Part shown: piece by piece, positions 33,626 to 44,087 of the stretch
How positions within the stretch are numbered: the first letter of the stretch is position 1
Layout: the number at the start of each line of letters is the position of its first letter
NCBI GenBank assembly: GCA_002914805.1
Contig: JXTB01000004.1
Coordinates: 1,318,663-1,382,662 of the forward strand
DNA length: 64,000 nucleotides
Source of the DNA: Parasponia andersonii
Lineage: Eukaryota > Streptophyta > Magnoliopsida > Rosales > Cannabaceae
Reading direction: 5' to 3'
Notes under the pieces: model-generated
Database searches by the model: none
Told to the model about the DNA's origin: nothing
Seen by the model: the letters and a program-made list of their open reading frames with translations, nothing else
Position numbers and translations under genes: made by a program

Positions 33626-34166
33626 ATAAAATTTTGTCCTTGAAATTCGCTTACTTAAATAGGCATGGATATTTAATTTTCATCTCTTTTTCTCTTTCCC
33701 ATGTAGCCTCTTCCACTTCATGGCTCTTCCACAGTACTTTGACTAAAGGGATTTTCTTGTTTCTTAGTTCTTTATCTTTTCTATCCAAAATTTTCACTGG
33801 ATATTCCTCGTAACTCACGTCTTGATTTATCTCCAATTGCTCAAAATTCAGAATATGTGAAGGATTTGAAATGTACCTTCTTAACATAGAGACATGAAAT
33901 ACATTATGTAAATTCGACAATGATGGTGGCAAAGCAAGTCTAAAGGCAACATCTCCAACTTTGTCGAGTATCTCGAAAGGACCTACATATCTGGGACTTA
34001 GCTTTCCTTTCTTCCCAAACCTCATGGTTCCTTTCATGAGAGCAACCTTCAAGAACACTTTATCTCCAATGTTAAGTTCGAGTTTTCTTCTTTGAGGATC
34101 TGAATAATGTTTCTGTCTACTTTGAGCAGCTAGTATCTTTTTTCGAATTTTTTTCTGCTGCCTCAT
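33626..34166 (-). pseudogene. Tekay integrase C-terminus with chromodomain
   Basis: Frame 33651-34166 reads [55 protein letters not shown], then [20 protein letters not shown] and, at the end, [20 protein letters not shown] followed by [16 protein letters not shown]. The GPFEIL block is the GPF/Y module. The KVLW...EEATWE...YP.LF end is the chromodomain typical of Tekay/Del chromoviruses, thought to guide integration to modified chromatin. The 171 codons are open and end in a normal stop; the start Met is internal. This is the clearest lineage marker in the element. Confidence 0.9.
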
Positions 34167-35032
34167 TTGTCTCTCTTATTAATTCTTTACCCAAAAATTT
34201 TCTCTCCCCAATCTCATCCTAATAAATAGGAGACCTACACTTTCTTCCGTACAATGCTTCATATGAGGGCATTTCAATGGAAGCTTGGTAACTGTTATTG
34301 TAACCAAATTCTATAAGTGGCAAGTATTTGCTCCAAGATCCATGGAAATCCAACACACAAGCTCTGAGCATGTCTTCAAGTGTCTGTAGTTCTCTCTAAT
34401 TGCCCATTAGTTTGAGGATGAAAATCTGTACTAAATGCCAATTTTGTACCCATTGCCTCTTGAACACTCCTCCAAAATTTTGAAGTAAATCTAGAATCTC
34501 GATCAGAAATGATAACTTTTGGAACACCATATAGTCTCACAATCTCCTGAACATATTACCGAGCAAACTGGTGCAAGTTATAGGTTATTCTAATTGGATG
34601 AAAATGAGCTGATTTGGTATATCTATCTACAATTACCCATATAGCATCATGTCCCTTAGTTGTCTTAGGAAGTCCAACAACAAGATCCATAGCAATCTCT
34701 TCCCATTACCATTGGAGAATGTTCAAAGGCTTTATTTTCCTAGCAAGTATTTGATGTTCATCTTTGACTTGCTGGAACATGAGACATTGCTCTACAAATT
34801 CAACCACATCATTCTTCATACCAGGCCACCAGTAATACACCTTTAAATCTGTATACGTCTTTGTAGTACCCGGATGCACAGAGTAGGGAGTGGTATGAGC
34901 TTCTGTCAATATCTCCTTCATAATAATTCCACTGGGCACACACAATCTATTTCCATATCTGATTACACCATCACTAGAAATCTGGAAGGCTATCTCCTTT
35001 CCAGATTCTATCTTACTCTTTAAATTCATCAT
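34167..35032 (-). pseudogene. Tekay integrase core and HHCC domain
   Basis: Frame 34706-35032 contains the zinc module HTTPYSVHPGTTKTYTDLKV, YYWWPGMKND and EFVEQCLMFQQ. The last zinc Cys is Phe here (CLMF for CLMC). Leftward, in other frames, are [20 protein letters not shown] and [19 protein letters not shown], covering the second catalytic Asp (SDRD) and the Glu region, then [21 protein letters not shown] one-base shift follows GQLE, and a stop lies after CRSPIY. The order is normal for gypsy integrase (HHCC, D, D, E) but the gene cannot be translated through. Confidence 0.85.
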
Positions 35033-35640
35033 TTAGTGATCCGTATTCTGGCCTTGTTTGATTTTCTCTAAAATTGTTGGTTGAAGAGTAAGAGCAACCA
35101 ATCTTTCTGTTAAACCTGTAGGCACAATCTCTGACTCTAATTTATGTAAATCCATTAAAAGATGTTTCATATCAACATGCTTAACATTCATAGTAGCCAA
35201 TGATTTCCTACTTAGAGCATCAGCAACCATATTGGCTTTTCTTGGACGATAGTTAATCTCACAGTCATAATCTTTCACTAGTTCAAGCCATCTTCTTTCT
35301 CTCATATTTAGTTCTTTTTGGGTAAAGAAGTACTTTATACTCTTTAATCTATGTAAATCTCACACTTCTTCCCATAGAGATAATATCTCCAAATTTTTAG
35401 TGCAAAGGCAACTAATGCTAGCTTTAAATCATGAGTAGGATACTTCTTTTCATATTCCTTCAATTGCCTCGAAGCATAAGCAATGACTTTGCCATTTTAA
35501 ATTAGAACACATCCTCAACCATTCTTTGAGGCATCACTATAAACAACAAATCCTCCTGATCCGGATGGTATTGAAAGTATATGGGCTGTTATTAAACAAT
35601 GCTTCAATTCCTCAAAACTCCTTTCACAATTTTTATTCTA
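35033..35640 (-). pseudogene. Tekay RNase H fragment
   Basis: The 90-codon frame 35033-35305 starts at [20 protein letters not shown] and passes [13 protein letters not shown], the tether after RNase H. Upstream, broken frames give FVVYSDAS, a partly shifted KYPTHDL region and CEIYID (for [12 protein letters not shown]), the usual D, E, D sites of the RNase H that removes the RNA template. Homology to the intact copy (48000-49001) ends near 35638, where copia sequence begins. Confidence 0.8.
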
Positions 35641-35641
35641 G

Positions 35642-36294
35642 TGATTATCATTCAAATTCATTCAAATTCATTGAATGCTGTAATGTCTCCATGGATGTCC
35701 TTATTCTAATTTGACAATATTCCTTTGTCTCTTTCCTTTTTCTGGAAACCTTATCCATCTTATGAAATAGTCAGTTAAGCATCGCCCATGCCTTTATCTC
35801 GAATTCTTCGATTATGTCTAACTTCCACATGATGACCAAGGTCAGTTAATCGAGTTGCTTCAATGAACCACTTCTCAGCATTGGAGACATTGAAATTAGC
35901 TCCTAAGTCCACTAGCCAAAGATCTCTTATATCATTAGTTAAGAGTGATTTTCTTGGCCTTCCAAACATTCTAACTACCAAAGAAGATCTTAACCTCTTT
36001 TTAGCAAAGGTATCCCTTGGATGATTATCATTTAAATTCATTGAATATTTGACATCTCCATTGATGTCCTTATTCTACTTCGACAATATTCCTTTGTCTC
36101 TTTCCTTTTTCTGGAAACCTTATCCATCTTATGAAATAGTTAGTTAAACATCGCCCATACCTTTAACTCGAACTCTTCGATTATTTCTAACTTCCACATG
36201 ACGACCAAGGTCAGTTAATCGATTTGGTTCAATGAACCACTTCTCAGGGTTGGAGACATTGACATTAGTTCCTAAGTCCACTGACCAAAGATCT
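35642..36294 (-). repeat. inverted copy of the copia protease repeats
   Basis: This is the reverse complement of about 25205-25838: part of copy 3, all of copy 2 and most of copy 1. The 143 bases nearest 36294 look identical to 25205-25350. The frame 35775-36041 differs from copy 2 by two residues (Y/H and V/I). An 11-base duplication (ATTCAAATTC) lies at 35653-35675. All nearby repeats differ by roughly 10 percent, so this near identity stands out. Confidence 0.85.
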
Positions 36295-37580
36295 NCCTTG
36301 TGGTGCCCAAGATTCTCACATGCATATTAAGCCAATAATAAATATGTTCTAATTGCATATTAGGCATCTAGAAGTCATTAATACTAGTTTTGTAGTAACA
36401 TACTCAATGATTATGTTATGTGCATTTACATATATGTTATTACACTAATGATTGTCGAAGTATTCCAATGCAGAGTAAAGGTTCAATATCCTCAGAGAGA
36501 GAGCTCAGTGTGCTTAAAGAATAAAGAATATAATTATGAAAGCAACACTATGTGCACATGCATTAAGATCGTACTTGTTGATAACTTGGTCAAATAGAGG
36601 TTTTTCGGTAAAATGTAATTTTCATGCATTTTAGAGCCAAATTTATGGTGTATTTAGCATGTCAAATAGGCTTGATTCAATGTCTAGGACTCATTTATAG
36701 CATTTTATTTATCGGCTCCAGGCATTCAGGACACTAATTCGTATTTAGTTGCACTAAGCTAGCTTATATTAGGCTTAATCACTTAATATCATTTTTGTGC
36801 ATTCTAATAATTGACTGCTAATACTATGTTTGCATTGTTAATTGGAGTCTAATTAACTTTCTTTTTATGTTTAATGATTGGTTAAGGGGCTTGGTTCCAC
36901 CAAATTACAATAAGATTAGCCATATAGGATTATAAGTCAAAGTATGACAAGTTTTCACTTTCTAAGGTAGGATTCACCAAATTTGGCTACACTTGGGTGT
37001 ATAGGAGTAACCAGCAATATGGTGACTATGGTAAGGATGTTTTAGATCTGGACACATGGAAATTAGTGTGTAAAATACCCAAAATACCCCTTAGAATTTA
37101 AGTTATACCTTTTCTTAGCAATTAAGTGTTGATTTTCGGTCAAATCTGGTCATTTGTTTTCCCTTTCTCTCCAGGCACGACATAAAAATCTCCAATGCTT
37201 TTTCTGACTTCTCTCAACTTCCCTCAAACATTTCCAAGAGTTTCCAAGTGGTAGAACTCAAATTGGAGTTCTAGAAAGCAAGATAGACCAAACCTAGTCA
37301 AGGTAATTCTACTAAGTTCTTCTTTCTAGGTCCTGTCCTTTAATTTCAATTCTCCACTTGCTACCAATTAAATAATGGTTCCTTCAGGTTCTCTTGAGTC
37401 CTAAAATCTAATTCTAAGTGTTGAGAATCAGTTTGGTGGTGGTAGAAATCAAGAACTCCAACAAAAGCTCAAACTAGTCAAGGTGAGCTCTATGTAGGAT
37501 TTTGAATGTGTAGTTAATTTATTTTGTTCCAAAACTTAAAACAAAGCTATAGTTTGATGAATAATGGTCCTAATAACCCT

Positions 37581-37587
37581 TATATAT
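37581..37587 (+). promoter_or_regulatory. LTR core promoter (TATA)
   Basis: TATATAT followed by GCTGGAAACA is kept at the same place in the sister LTRs (45392, 56330, and on the minus strand near 23815). Transcription is inferred to start about 30 bases downstream. Confidence 0.45.
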
Positions 37588-38328
37588 TGCTGGAAACATA
37601 GAATTTAAGTGGGGAATTTAGGTTACACCTACAACCCCAAATTTGCTAATTGTGTATTCAAGTATTTCCATGGGTATATTAAGCTTTCTGTACTTGTAAT
37701 CTGATTTTCTCAACTTGCAATGAATATGTCATGGATTCTATTATTTATTCAATTTATTTAGCTACTGTTGGTAGCCATTGACAAGTGCACAAATTTTTTT
37801 AAACTTGTCTAAACCAAAAAAGATTTGAAATGTGCTTCTATGTTATCCTAGGTGTTTCTTTTGATTTGTATATGTGGGAATTGGTTTGTTGATTGCTATT
37901 GCAGGTCTTAAATCATGATTTTAATCATGTGGGGACGTCCTAAAAATAGGGAAAGTGCTGTCCAAATATTTTTAAAACCAAATGATACCATTTAGAAGCA
38001 AATGGACTAGTTTTACAAAATTATGTGCCATTTTGGATCATTTTTGTACTAATGAACTAGTATTCATATTTTACTACTTTTGAATAGTTTTTCAATGCTA
38101 GATATTGGCTGCTAAGTACCTTAAGTGATTTATATATTCCAGAGTAATTTTAAGATTAAGTTTCCTAAATTAGTGAAAGTTCTGATTTCGGTCTTATTCA
38201 AGTATCTTAATGCATTCTTTTTGTAAAATGTGCATCTTGAGTAATAGTAATTTATGACAGGTGATTAGCACACCAATCTCTAGAGGATATTGACTCTTTC
38301 CACTTTCGATTCCTATTCAGGACACGAG

Positions 38329-38931
38329 GTAAGTAAAGACTTACAACTGCATCACAAGAACTATATGGAAGATGTATTTTTGTGAAACTTACTTATTCCT
38401 GAAAGTTATGAAATGGCATGTGCATGGCATATTTTGCATGCAAGTGGAGAATTTTATTATAAGAGTATTTGAAAGTGAGCACCGTTGTACCAATTTTATA
38501 AGATAAGTTTTAATGGCAATTGTTAGTCTGTCGGAGCTGGATAGGTAAGTCTTTTGATGCAGACTCTCCCGTTGAAGCGGGATTTGCAGATCTTATAATG
38601 TGTATCGTTGGAGTGGGACAATATTAGCGTGGTGTGGGATACTCCTTTGATGAGGAAAGGAGTTTTCAAAAAAAAAACCTCATACCACGGTTGCACCTTA
38701 TTTTTACTCTTTGCCAGAGTTTCCGCCCAATGTTGTCACGACCTATCAACTTACGGGACAAGCAATGTGCTAAGGGGCACAACTAAGAATAATTTTTAAG
38801 GAAAATGCATGGACTCATATGTTTAAGAAAGAAAAAGGGTACAATGGGAACTTTATGGGATTTTAAAGCATTCATAAGCATGCATAATTTTTACTTACTG
38901 AGCTTTAGCTCATTTTAGTTTTGTGATGCAG
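38329..38931 (+). other. putative LTR intron (603 bp)
   Basis: The donor is GAG/GTAAGTAAAG and the acceptor TGATGCAG/A. The hairpin TGAGCTTTAGCTCA and a branch-like TTACTTACTGAG lie 20-45 bases before the acceptor. The same arrangement recurs in nine other LTRs of this window (57081-57675, 46037-46663 and 6568-7062 on plus; 22466-23064, 31527-32123, 40887-41483, 51527-52252, 58325-58874 and 62301-62897 on minus). Splicing is an inference from sequence conservation; no transcript evidence is available here. Confidence 0.4.
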
Positions 38932-39286
38932 ATGAGGAGGCACATTTTGGTATTGACTAGCTGGTTGCTTGGCTTGCCTTTTGTCGCCATGATCATACAG
39001 ATGTAGACGAGCTTGACCTGTGGGTGATATTTTTGTTTTGAGATATTTTGGTGTAATGTTAATACTAGTGCTGATGGCAAAATCAACTGGTGAGAACCTC
39101 TTTTGATTGTACATTTTGTAAAGGCACTTTTAACAAGAAATGCCATGTAGTTGCTTCTGTCCAAAAGTTTTGGAAAGTTCAAAAATTGCCTACCTTTTTA
39201 TCAAATTATAAGATAATGTTTAAGAAAGAATAATACTTCATAGTTTGACTGTATATGACAATATGGTTAAACTAGGGGGTGTTACA

Positions 39287-40375
39287 ATAACAGATAGGTT
39301 CGCCTTGACATCTTCTTTGGTCANAATTTTTTGCATAGTGTCCAGATTTTCCACATAAGAAGCAAGCACCAGAACCCATTAAACACTCTCCACGATGAGT
39401 CTTCCCACATTTAGGACAAATAGTCCTCTGAGTAGTGGCTGATTGTGTCTCTTGGCCTCTTGCTTGGCATTTCTATGGCTATTGTCTTTTTCTTTGATTC
39501 TGTTGGCACTTTCTTTTATTTCCACTAGCCCCTGGTTGAGATCCTCCTCCAAAGGTTGTATTTCTCTTTGCTATATTTATATTCCTACGAATTTTTTGAG
39601 CTCTTATAACTCTTAGTTTGGCTTCTTCAGCTTCAAGAGCTTTATCTGTAACCTCAGCATATGACATATCTTTATGAGAAGATATCTTAACATCCTTATA
39701 AATTTCTGCCTTGAGGCCTTGAAGGAACTGGTTTACTTTTAGCTCATTGGTACGCACCATGTGCGGAGCAAATTGGGCTAATTTTTCAAATTTCTGTATG
39801 TAGTCACTACTAGACATACTTCTCTGTTTTAGATTAACAAACTCAGTAGCCTTCATCATCCTATGTGCATTGCTGAAATATTTTCTGTAGAATATTTCCT
39901 TAAACTACTCCCAAGTAAGCCTAGTAGTATCAGTGATGGACTTCATAGAATCCTACCAGTGTCTAGCATCCATCTGGAACATAAAAGTGGAACATGAAAC
40001 TTTTTCCTCATCAGAGATTCTAATGTAATCGAAAATACCCTCAATACTCCTAACCCATTCTTCTGCCAGCAGTCGATCAGTTTCACCCTTGAAAGTTGGA
40101 GGCATATTCTTTCTAAACCTCTCACAAGTAGGTTCATAATTTTCTTGTCTAACTATGGCCTGTGGTAGTGCTTAATCTCTATGCCTTTCCTCTCTTTCTA
40201 TAAGCCTTTCTAACTGTCTCGCTTGTGTCTCAACCAACTCTGTCAACCTTCCTATAACAACATCCTTGTTGATCTCATTTTCAATAGTACTTGTCTTATC
40301 ATCCCTTCGCTCACTTGTTTGACCCTTAGCGCTTGGCATGATTCCCTGTATAGTTGCCATTTCACTTATATCCAT
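39287..40375 (-). pseudogene. Tekay gag with two zinc knuckles, broken
   Basis: The start at 40375 reads MDISEMATIQGIMPSAKGQT, then DVVIGRLTELVETQARQLER (frame 40172-40405). Later frames give ERFRKNMPPTFKGETD, EEWVRSIEGIFDYIRIS, the core FEKLAQFAPHMVRTNELKVN, FLQGLKAEIYKDV and DKALEAEEAKLRVIRAQ (39479-39859). Two knuckles follow, CPKCGKTHRGEC and CFLCGKSGHYAK (39340-39425). Several stops (after HRD and around 39905-39955) break it. A single N at 39324 replaces about 60 bases that sister copies carry between the knuckle and the protease start; the last 37 bases are protease-side sequence (TTCGCCTTGACATCTTC). Confidence 0.85.
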
Positions 40376-40515
40376 GCATAACAGCCAATAACAAAGACAT
40401 AACATATGGCATCAAAGTTAATGCTAACAAAGGAAATTAAAACTTACTGGTTGACTGAGCTTTTTGTCACATGATCATACCTATGTAGACAGTCTTCAGA
40501 AATGATTAAACCTTT

Positions 40516-40527
40516 GCTCTGATACCA
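40516..40527 (-). other. primer binding site, initiator-Met tRNA
   Basis: A perfect TGGTATCAGAGC on the minus strand, four bases after the LTR end (40532). Confidence 0.92.
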
Positions 40528-40531
40528 ACGT

Positions 40532-43525
40532 TGTAACACCCCCTAGTTTAATCATATTGTCATATACAGTCAAACTATGAAGTATTATTATTTCTTAAAC
40601 ATTTTCTTTTGTTTTGATAAAAAGGTGGGTAAATATTTAACTTTCTAAAACCTTTAAACAAAAGCAACTGCATGACACTTCTTGTTAAAAGTATTTTTAC
40701 AAAATGTACAATCAAAAGAGGTTTTCACCAGTCTATTTTGCCATCAACAGTAGTATTTACATTACACCAAAATATCTCAAAACAAAAATATCACCCACGG
40801 GTCAAGCTCGTCTACATCTGTATGATTATGGCGAGAAAAGGCAAGTCAAGCAACCAGCTAGTCAATACCAAAATATGCCTCCTCATCTACATCACAAGAC
40901 TAAAATTAGCTAAAGCTCAGTAAGTAAAAACTGTGCATGCTTATGAATGCTTTAAAATCTCATAAAGTTCCTATTGTACTCTTTTCTTTCTTAAACATTT
41001 GAATCCATGCACTTTCCTTAAAAATTATTCTCAGTTGGGCCCCTTAGCATATTGCTTGTCCCGTAAGTCGATAGGCCGTGATAACATTGGGCAGAAACGC
41101 TGGCCAAGAGTAAAAATAAGGTGCGACCGTCGTGTGAGGTTTTTTTTGAAAACTCCTTCTCTCGTCAAAGGGGCATCCCATACCGCTCTAATATTGTCCC
41201 GCTTCAACGAGACACATTATAAGATCCGCAAATCCCGCTTCAACAGGAGAGTCTGCATCAATAGAGTTACCTATCCAGCTCCGACAGACTAACAATTGCC
41301 ATTAAAACTTATCTTATAAAATTGGTACGATGGTACTCACTTTCAAATACTCTGATAATAAAAGTTTCCATTTGCATGCAAAACATACCATGCACATGCC
41401 ATTTCATAACTTTCAGGAATAAGTAAGTTTCACAAGAATACATCTTCATAGTTCTTGTGTTCCAGTTGTAAGTCTTTACTTACCTCGTGTCCTGAATAGG
41501 AATCGATAGTGGAAAGAGTCAATATCCTCTACAAATTGGTGTACTAATCACCTGTCATAAATTACTATTATTCAAGATGCACATTTTACAAAAAGAATGC
41601 ATTGAGAAACTTGAATAAGACCGAAATCAAAACTTCCACCAATTTAGGAAACTTAATCTTAAAACGACTCAAGAGTGTATAAATCACTTAAGGTATTTAG
41701 CAGCCACTATCTAGCATTGAAAAACTATTCAAAAGTAGTAAAATATGAATGCTAGTTCATTAGCACAAAAATGATCCAAAATGGCACCTAATTTTTTAAA
41801 ACTAGTTCATTTGTTTCTAAATGGTACCATTTGGTTTTAAAAATATTTGGACAGCACCTCTTCTATTTTTAAGACATCCCCACATGATTAAAATCATGGT
41901 TTAAGACCTGTGGTAGCAATCAACAAACCAATTTCCACATATACAAATCATAAGAAACACCTAGGATAATATAGAAGCATATTATAAATCTTTTTCGGTT
42001 TTGACAAGTTTAAAACAATTTGTATACTTGTCTATGGCTAGAAATAATACCTAATTAATGGAATAAATAATAGAATCTATGACATATCCATTGCAAGTTG
42101 AGGAAATCGGATAACAATTATAGAAAGCTTAATACACCCACGGAAACACTTGAATACACAATTAGCAATTTTGGGGCTGCAGGTATAACCTCAATTCCCC
42201 ACTTAAATTATATGTTTCTAGCAACATATAAGGGTTTCTAGGACCATTATTAATCAAATAATTTCTTTGGTTTAAGGGCTAACACAAAAGAAATTATCTA
42301 TAAGTTAAAAATCATACATAATGCTCACTTTGACTAGTTTGAGCTTTTGTTGGAGTTCTTGCCTTCTACCTCCACCAAACTGATTCCCTAGGCTTTAAAT
42401 TAGATTTTTGGACTTAATAAGACCTGAAAAAACCATTATTTAAGTGGGAAAAAGCAGAGAATTGAAATTAAAGGACAACACCTAGAAAGAAGAACTTAAT
42501 AGAATTACATTGACTAGTTTTGGTGTATCTTACTTTCTAAGGCTCCAATTTGAGTTCTACCACTTGGAAACTCTTGGAAATGTTTCAGAGAAGTTTAAAG
42601 AAGGCAGAAAAAGCATTGGAGAGTGTCAGGTCATGGCTAGAGAGAAAGGGAAAGCAAATGACCAGATTTGACCTAAAATCAACACTTAATGGCTAAGAAA
42701 AGGTATAACATAAATTCTAAGGGCTATTTTGGGTATTTTGCACATCACTTTCCATGTGTCCAGCTCTAGAACATCCTTAGAATTGTCACCAAGTTGCTGG
42801 TCACTCCTATATACCCAAGTGTAGCCAAAGTTGGTGAATCCTACCTTAGAAAGTGAAAGTTAGTCATACTTTGACTTATGATCCTATATGGCCAATCTTA
42901 TTGTAATATGGTGGAACCTAGCCCCTTAACCAATCATAAACATAAAAAGAAAGTAAATTAGACTCCAATTAACAACGCAAACATAGTATTAGCACTCAAT
43001 TATTAGAATGCACAAAAACGACATTACTCGATTAAGTTTAATCTATGCTAGTTTAGTGCAACTAAATACGAATTAGTGTCTTGAATGCCACCTCGTGCTT
43101 ACCTGAAGTTGACAAATAAAATGCTATAAATAAGTCCTAGACATTGAATTAAGCCTATTTGACGTGTTAAACACGCAGTGAATTTGGCTCCGAAGTACGT
43201 GAAAATTGTATTTTACCGAAAAACTACTATTTGACCAAGTTATCAACAAGTACGGTCTTAATACATGTGCACATAGTATCAATTTCATAATTATATTGTT
43301 TGTTCTTTTAGCACACCGAGCTCTCTCTTTGAGGATATTGAACCTTTACACTGCATTGGGACACTTCGACAATCATTAGTATAATAACATGTATGTAAAA
43401 GCACGTAACATAAGGAATGAGCATATTTTTATGAAACTAGTATTAATGACTTCTAGATGCCTAATATGCAATTAGAACATGTTTATTATTGGCTCTCTTA
43501 ATTATGTGAGGAGCTGGATGTCACA
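40532..43525 (-). repeat. hybrid LTR shared by two Tekay elements
   Basis: The left end TGTAACACCCCCTAG adjoins an iMet primer site and gag, so it acts as a 5' LTR. The right end AGCTGGATGTCACA adjoins a polypurine tract (minus strand AAGGAGGAGGGGAT, 43526-43539) and an integrase end, so it also acts as a 3' LTR. The outer right end matches the LTR at 51152-54291, not the A-type ends (GGGCACCACA). The simplest reading is recombination between LTRs of two elements. Confidence 0.8.
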
Positions 43526-43539
43526 ATCCCCTCCTCCTT

Positions 43540-44087
43540 ATAAAAATTTCATCTTCAAAATTTGCTTACCCAAATAATTCTGGATACTTGATCCTCATTT
43601 CATCCTCTCTCTCCCAAGTCACTTCTTCTACTACGAAATTTCTCCATAAGACTTTAATTAGTGGAATTTTCTTATTTCTCAATTCTTTTTCCTTTTTTTC
43701 AAGTATTTGTACTATTTGTTCCTCATATGTCAAATCTCGATTTAGTTCCAGTGGCTCATAACTCAATAGATGGGAGGAGTCTGAAACATACTTCCTCAAT
43801 AAAGAGATATGGAAGACATTATGCATGCTTAACAATGACGGGGGTAAAGCAAGTCTGTAAGCTACATTTCCAATCCTTTCAAGGATCTCAAAAGATCCAA
43901 TAAATTTGGGACTCAACTTTCCTTTCTTTCCGAATCTCATCACTCCTTTCATTGGTGCTACTTTTAAAAATACCATATCCCTTGCATTGAATTCTACATC
44001 TCTTCGCATTGGATCAGCGTATTTCTTCTGTCGACTCTGTGTAGCAAGCATTCTTTTTCTTATCTTTTCTATTGCCTCAGTTGTTTT
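43540..44087 (-). pseudogene. integrase end with chromodomain (second Tekay subfamily)
   Basis: The frame reads TTEAIEKIRKRMLATQSRQK, MRRDVEFNARDMVFLKVAPM, KGKLSPKFIGSFEILERIGN, LPPSLLSMHNVFHISLLRKY and RNKKIPLIKVLWRNFVVEEV, then TWEREDEMRIKYPELFG and a stop. This is the GPF/Y module (here IGSFEIL) and the Tekay chromodomain. The first 23 residues of the long frame that starts at 44156 are solo-LTR sequence, not integrase. The gene resumes at 47020. Confidence 0.9.

Larger units (their letters stand above)
36299..39286 (+). repeat. Tekay LTR in plus orientation
   Basis: TGTGGTGCCCAAGATTCTCA to GGGGGTGTTACA, 2988 bp. Orientation is opposite to the surrounding gag and integrase. A TATATAT core lies at 37581, a GAG/GTAAGTAAAG site at 38328/38329, a TGAGCTTTAGCTCA hairpin at 38899-38912 and TGATGCAG ending at 38931. 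The left neighbour CCT fits the AGGGA target seen at 25108 in reverse, but the right neighbour ATAAC does not match it, so this is not a simple insertion. Confidence 0.85.
31175..43525 (-). mobile_element. Tekay element with its middle replaced
   Basis: On the minus strand: 5' LTR 40532-43525, primer site, gag 39287-40375, then where the rest of protease and RT should be there is a plus-strand LTR (36299-39286) and an inverted copia fragment (35642-36294), then RNase H, integrase with chromodomain, polypurine tract and 3' LTR 31175-33611. It is therefore a gag end and an integrase end separated by foreign sequence. Two single N bases (36295, 39324) lie at the edges of the foreign part, so the join may be an assembly effect. 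Confidence 0.65.

Noticed and set aside
36299-39286. Ordinary solo LTR insertion
   Set aside because: The flanks (CCT on the left, ATAAC on the right) do not match, single N marks lie on both sides, and the two flanks belong to different elements.
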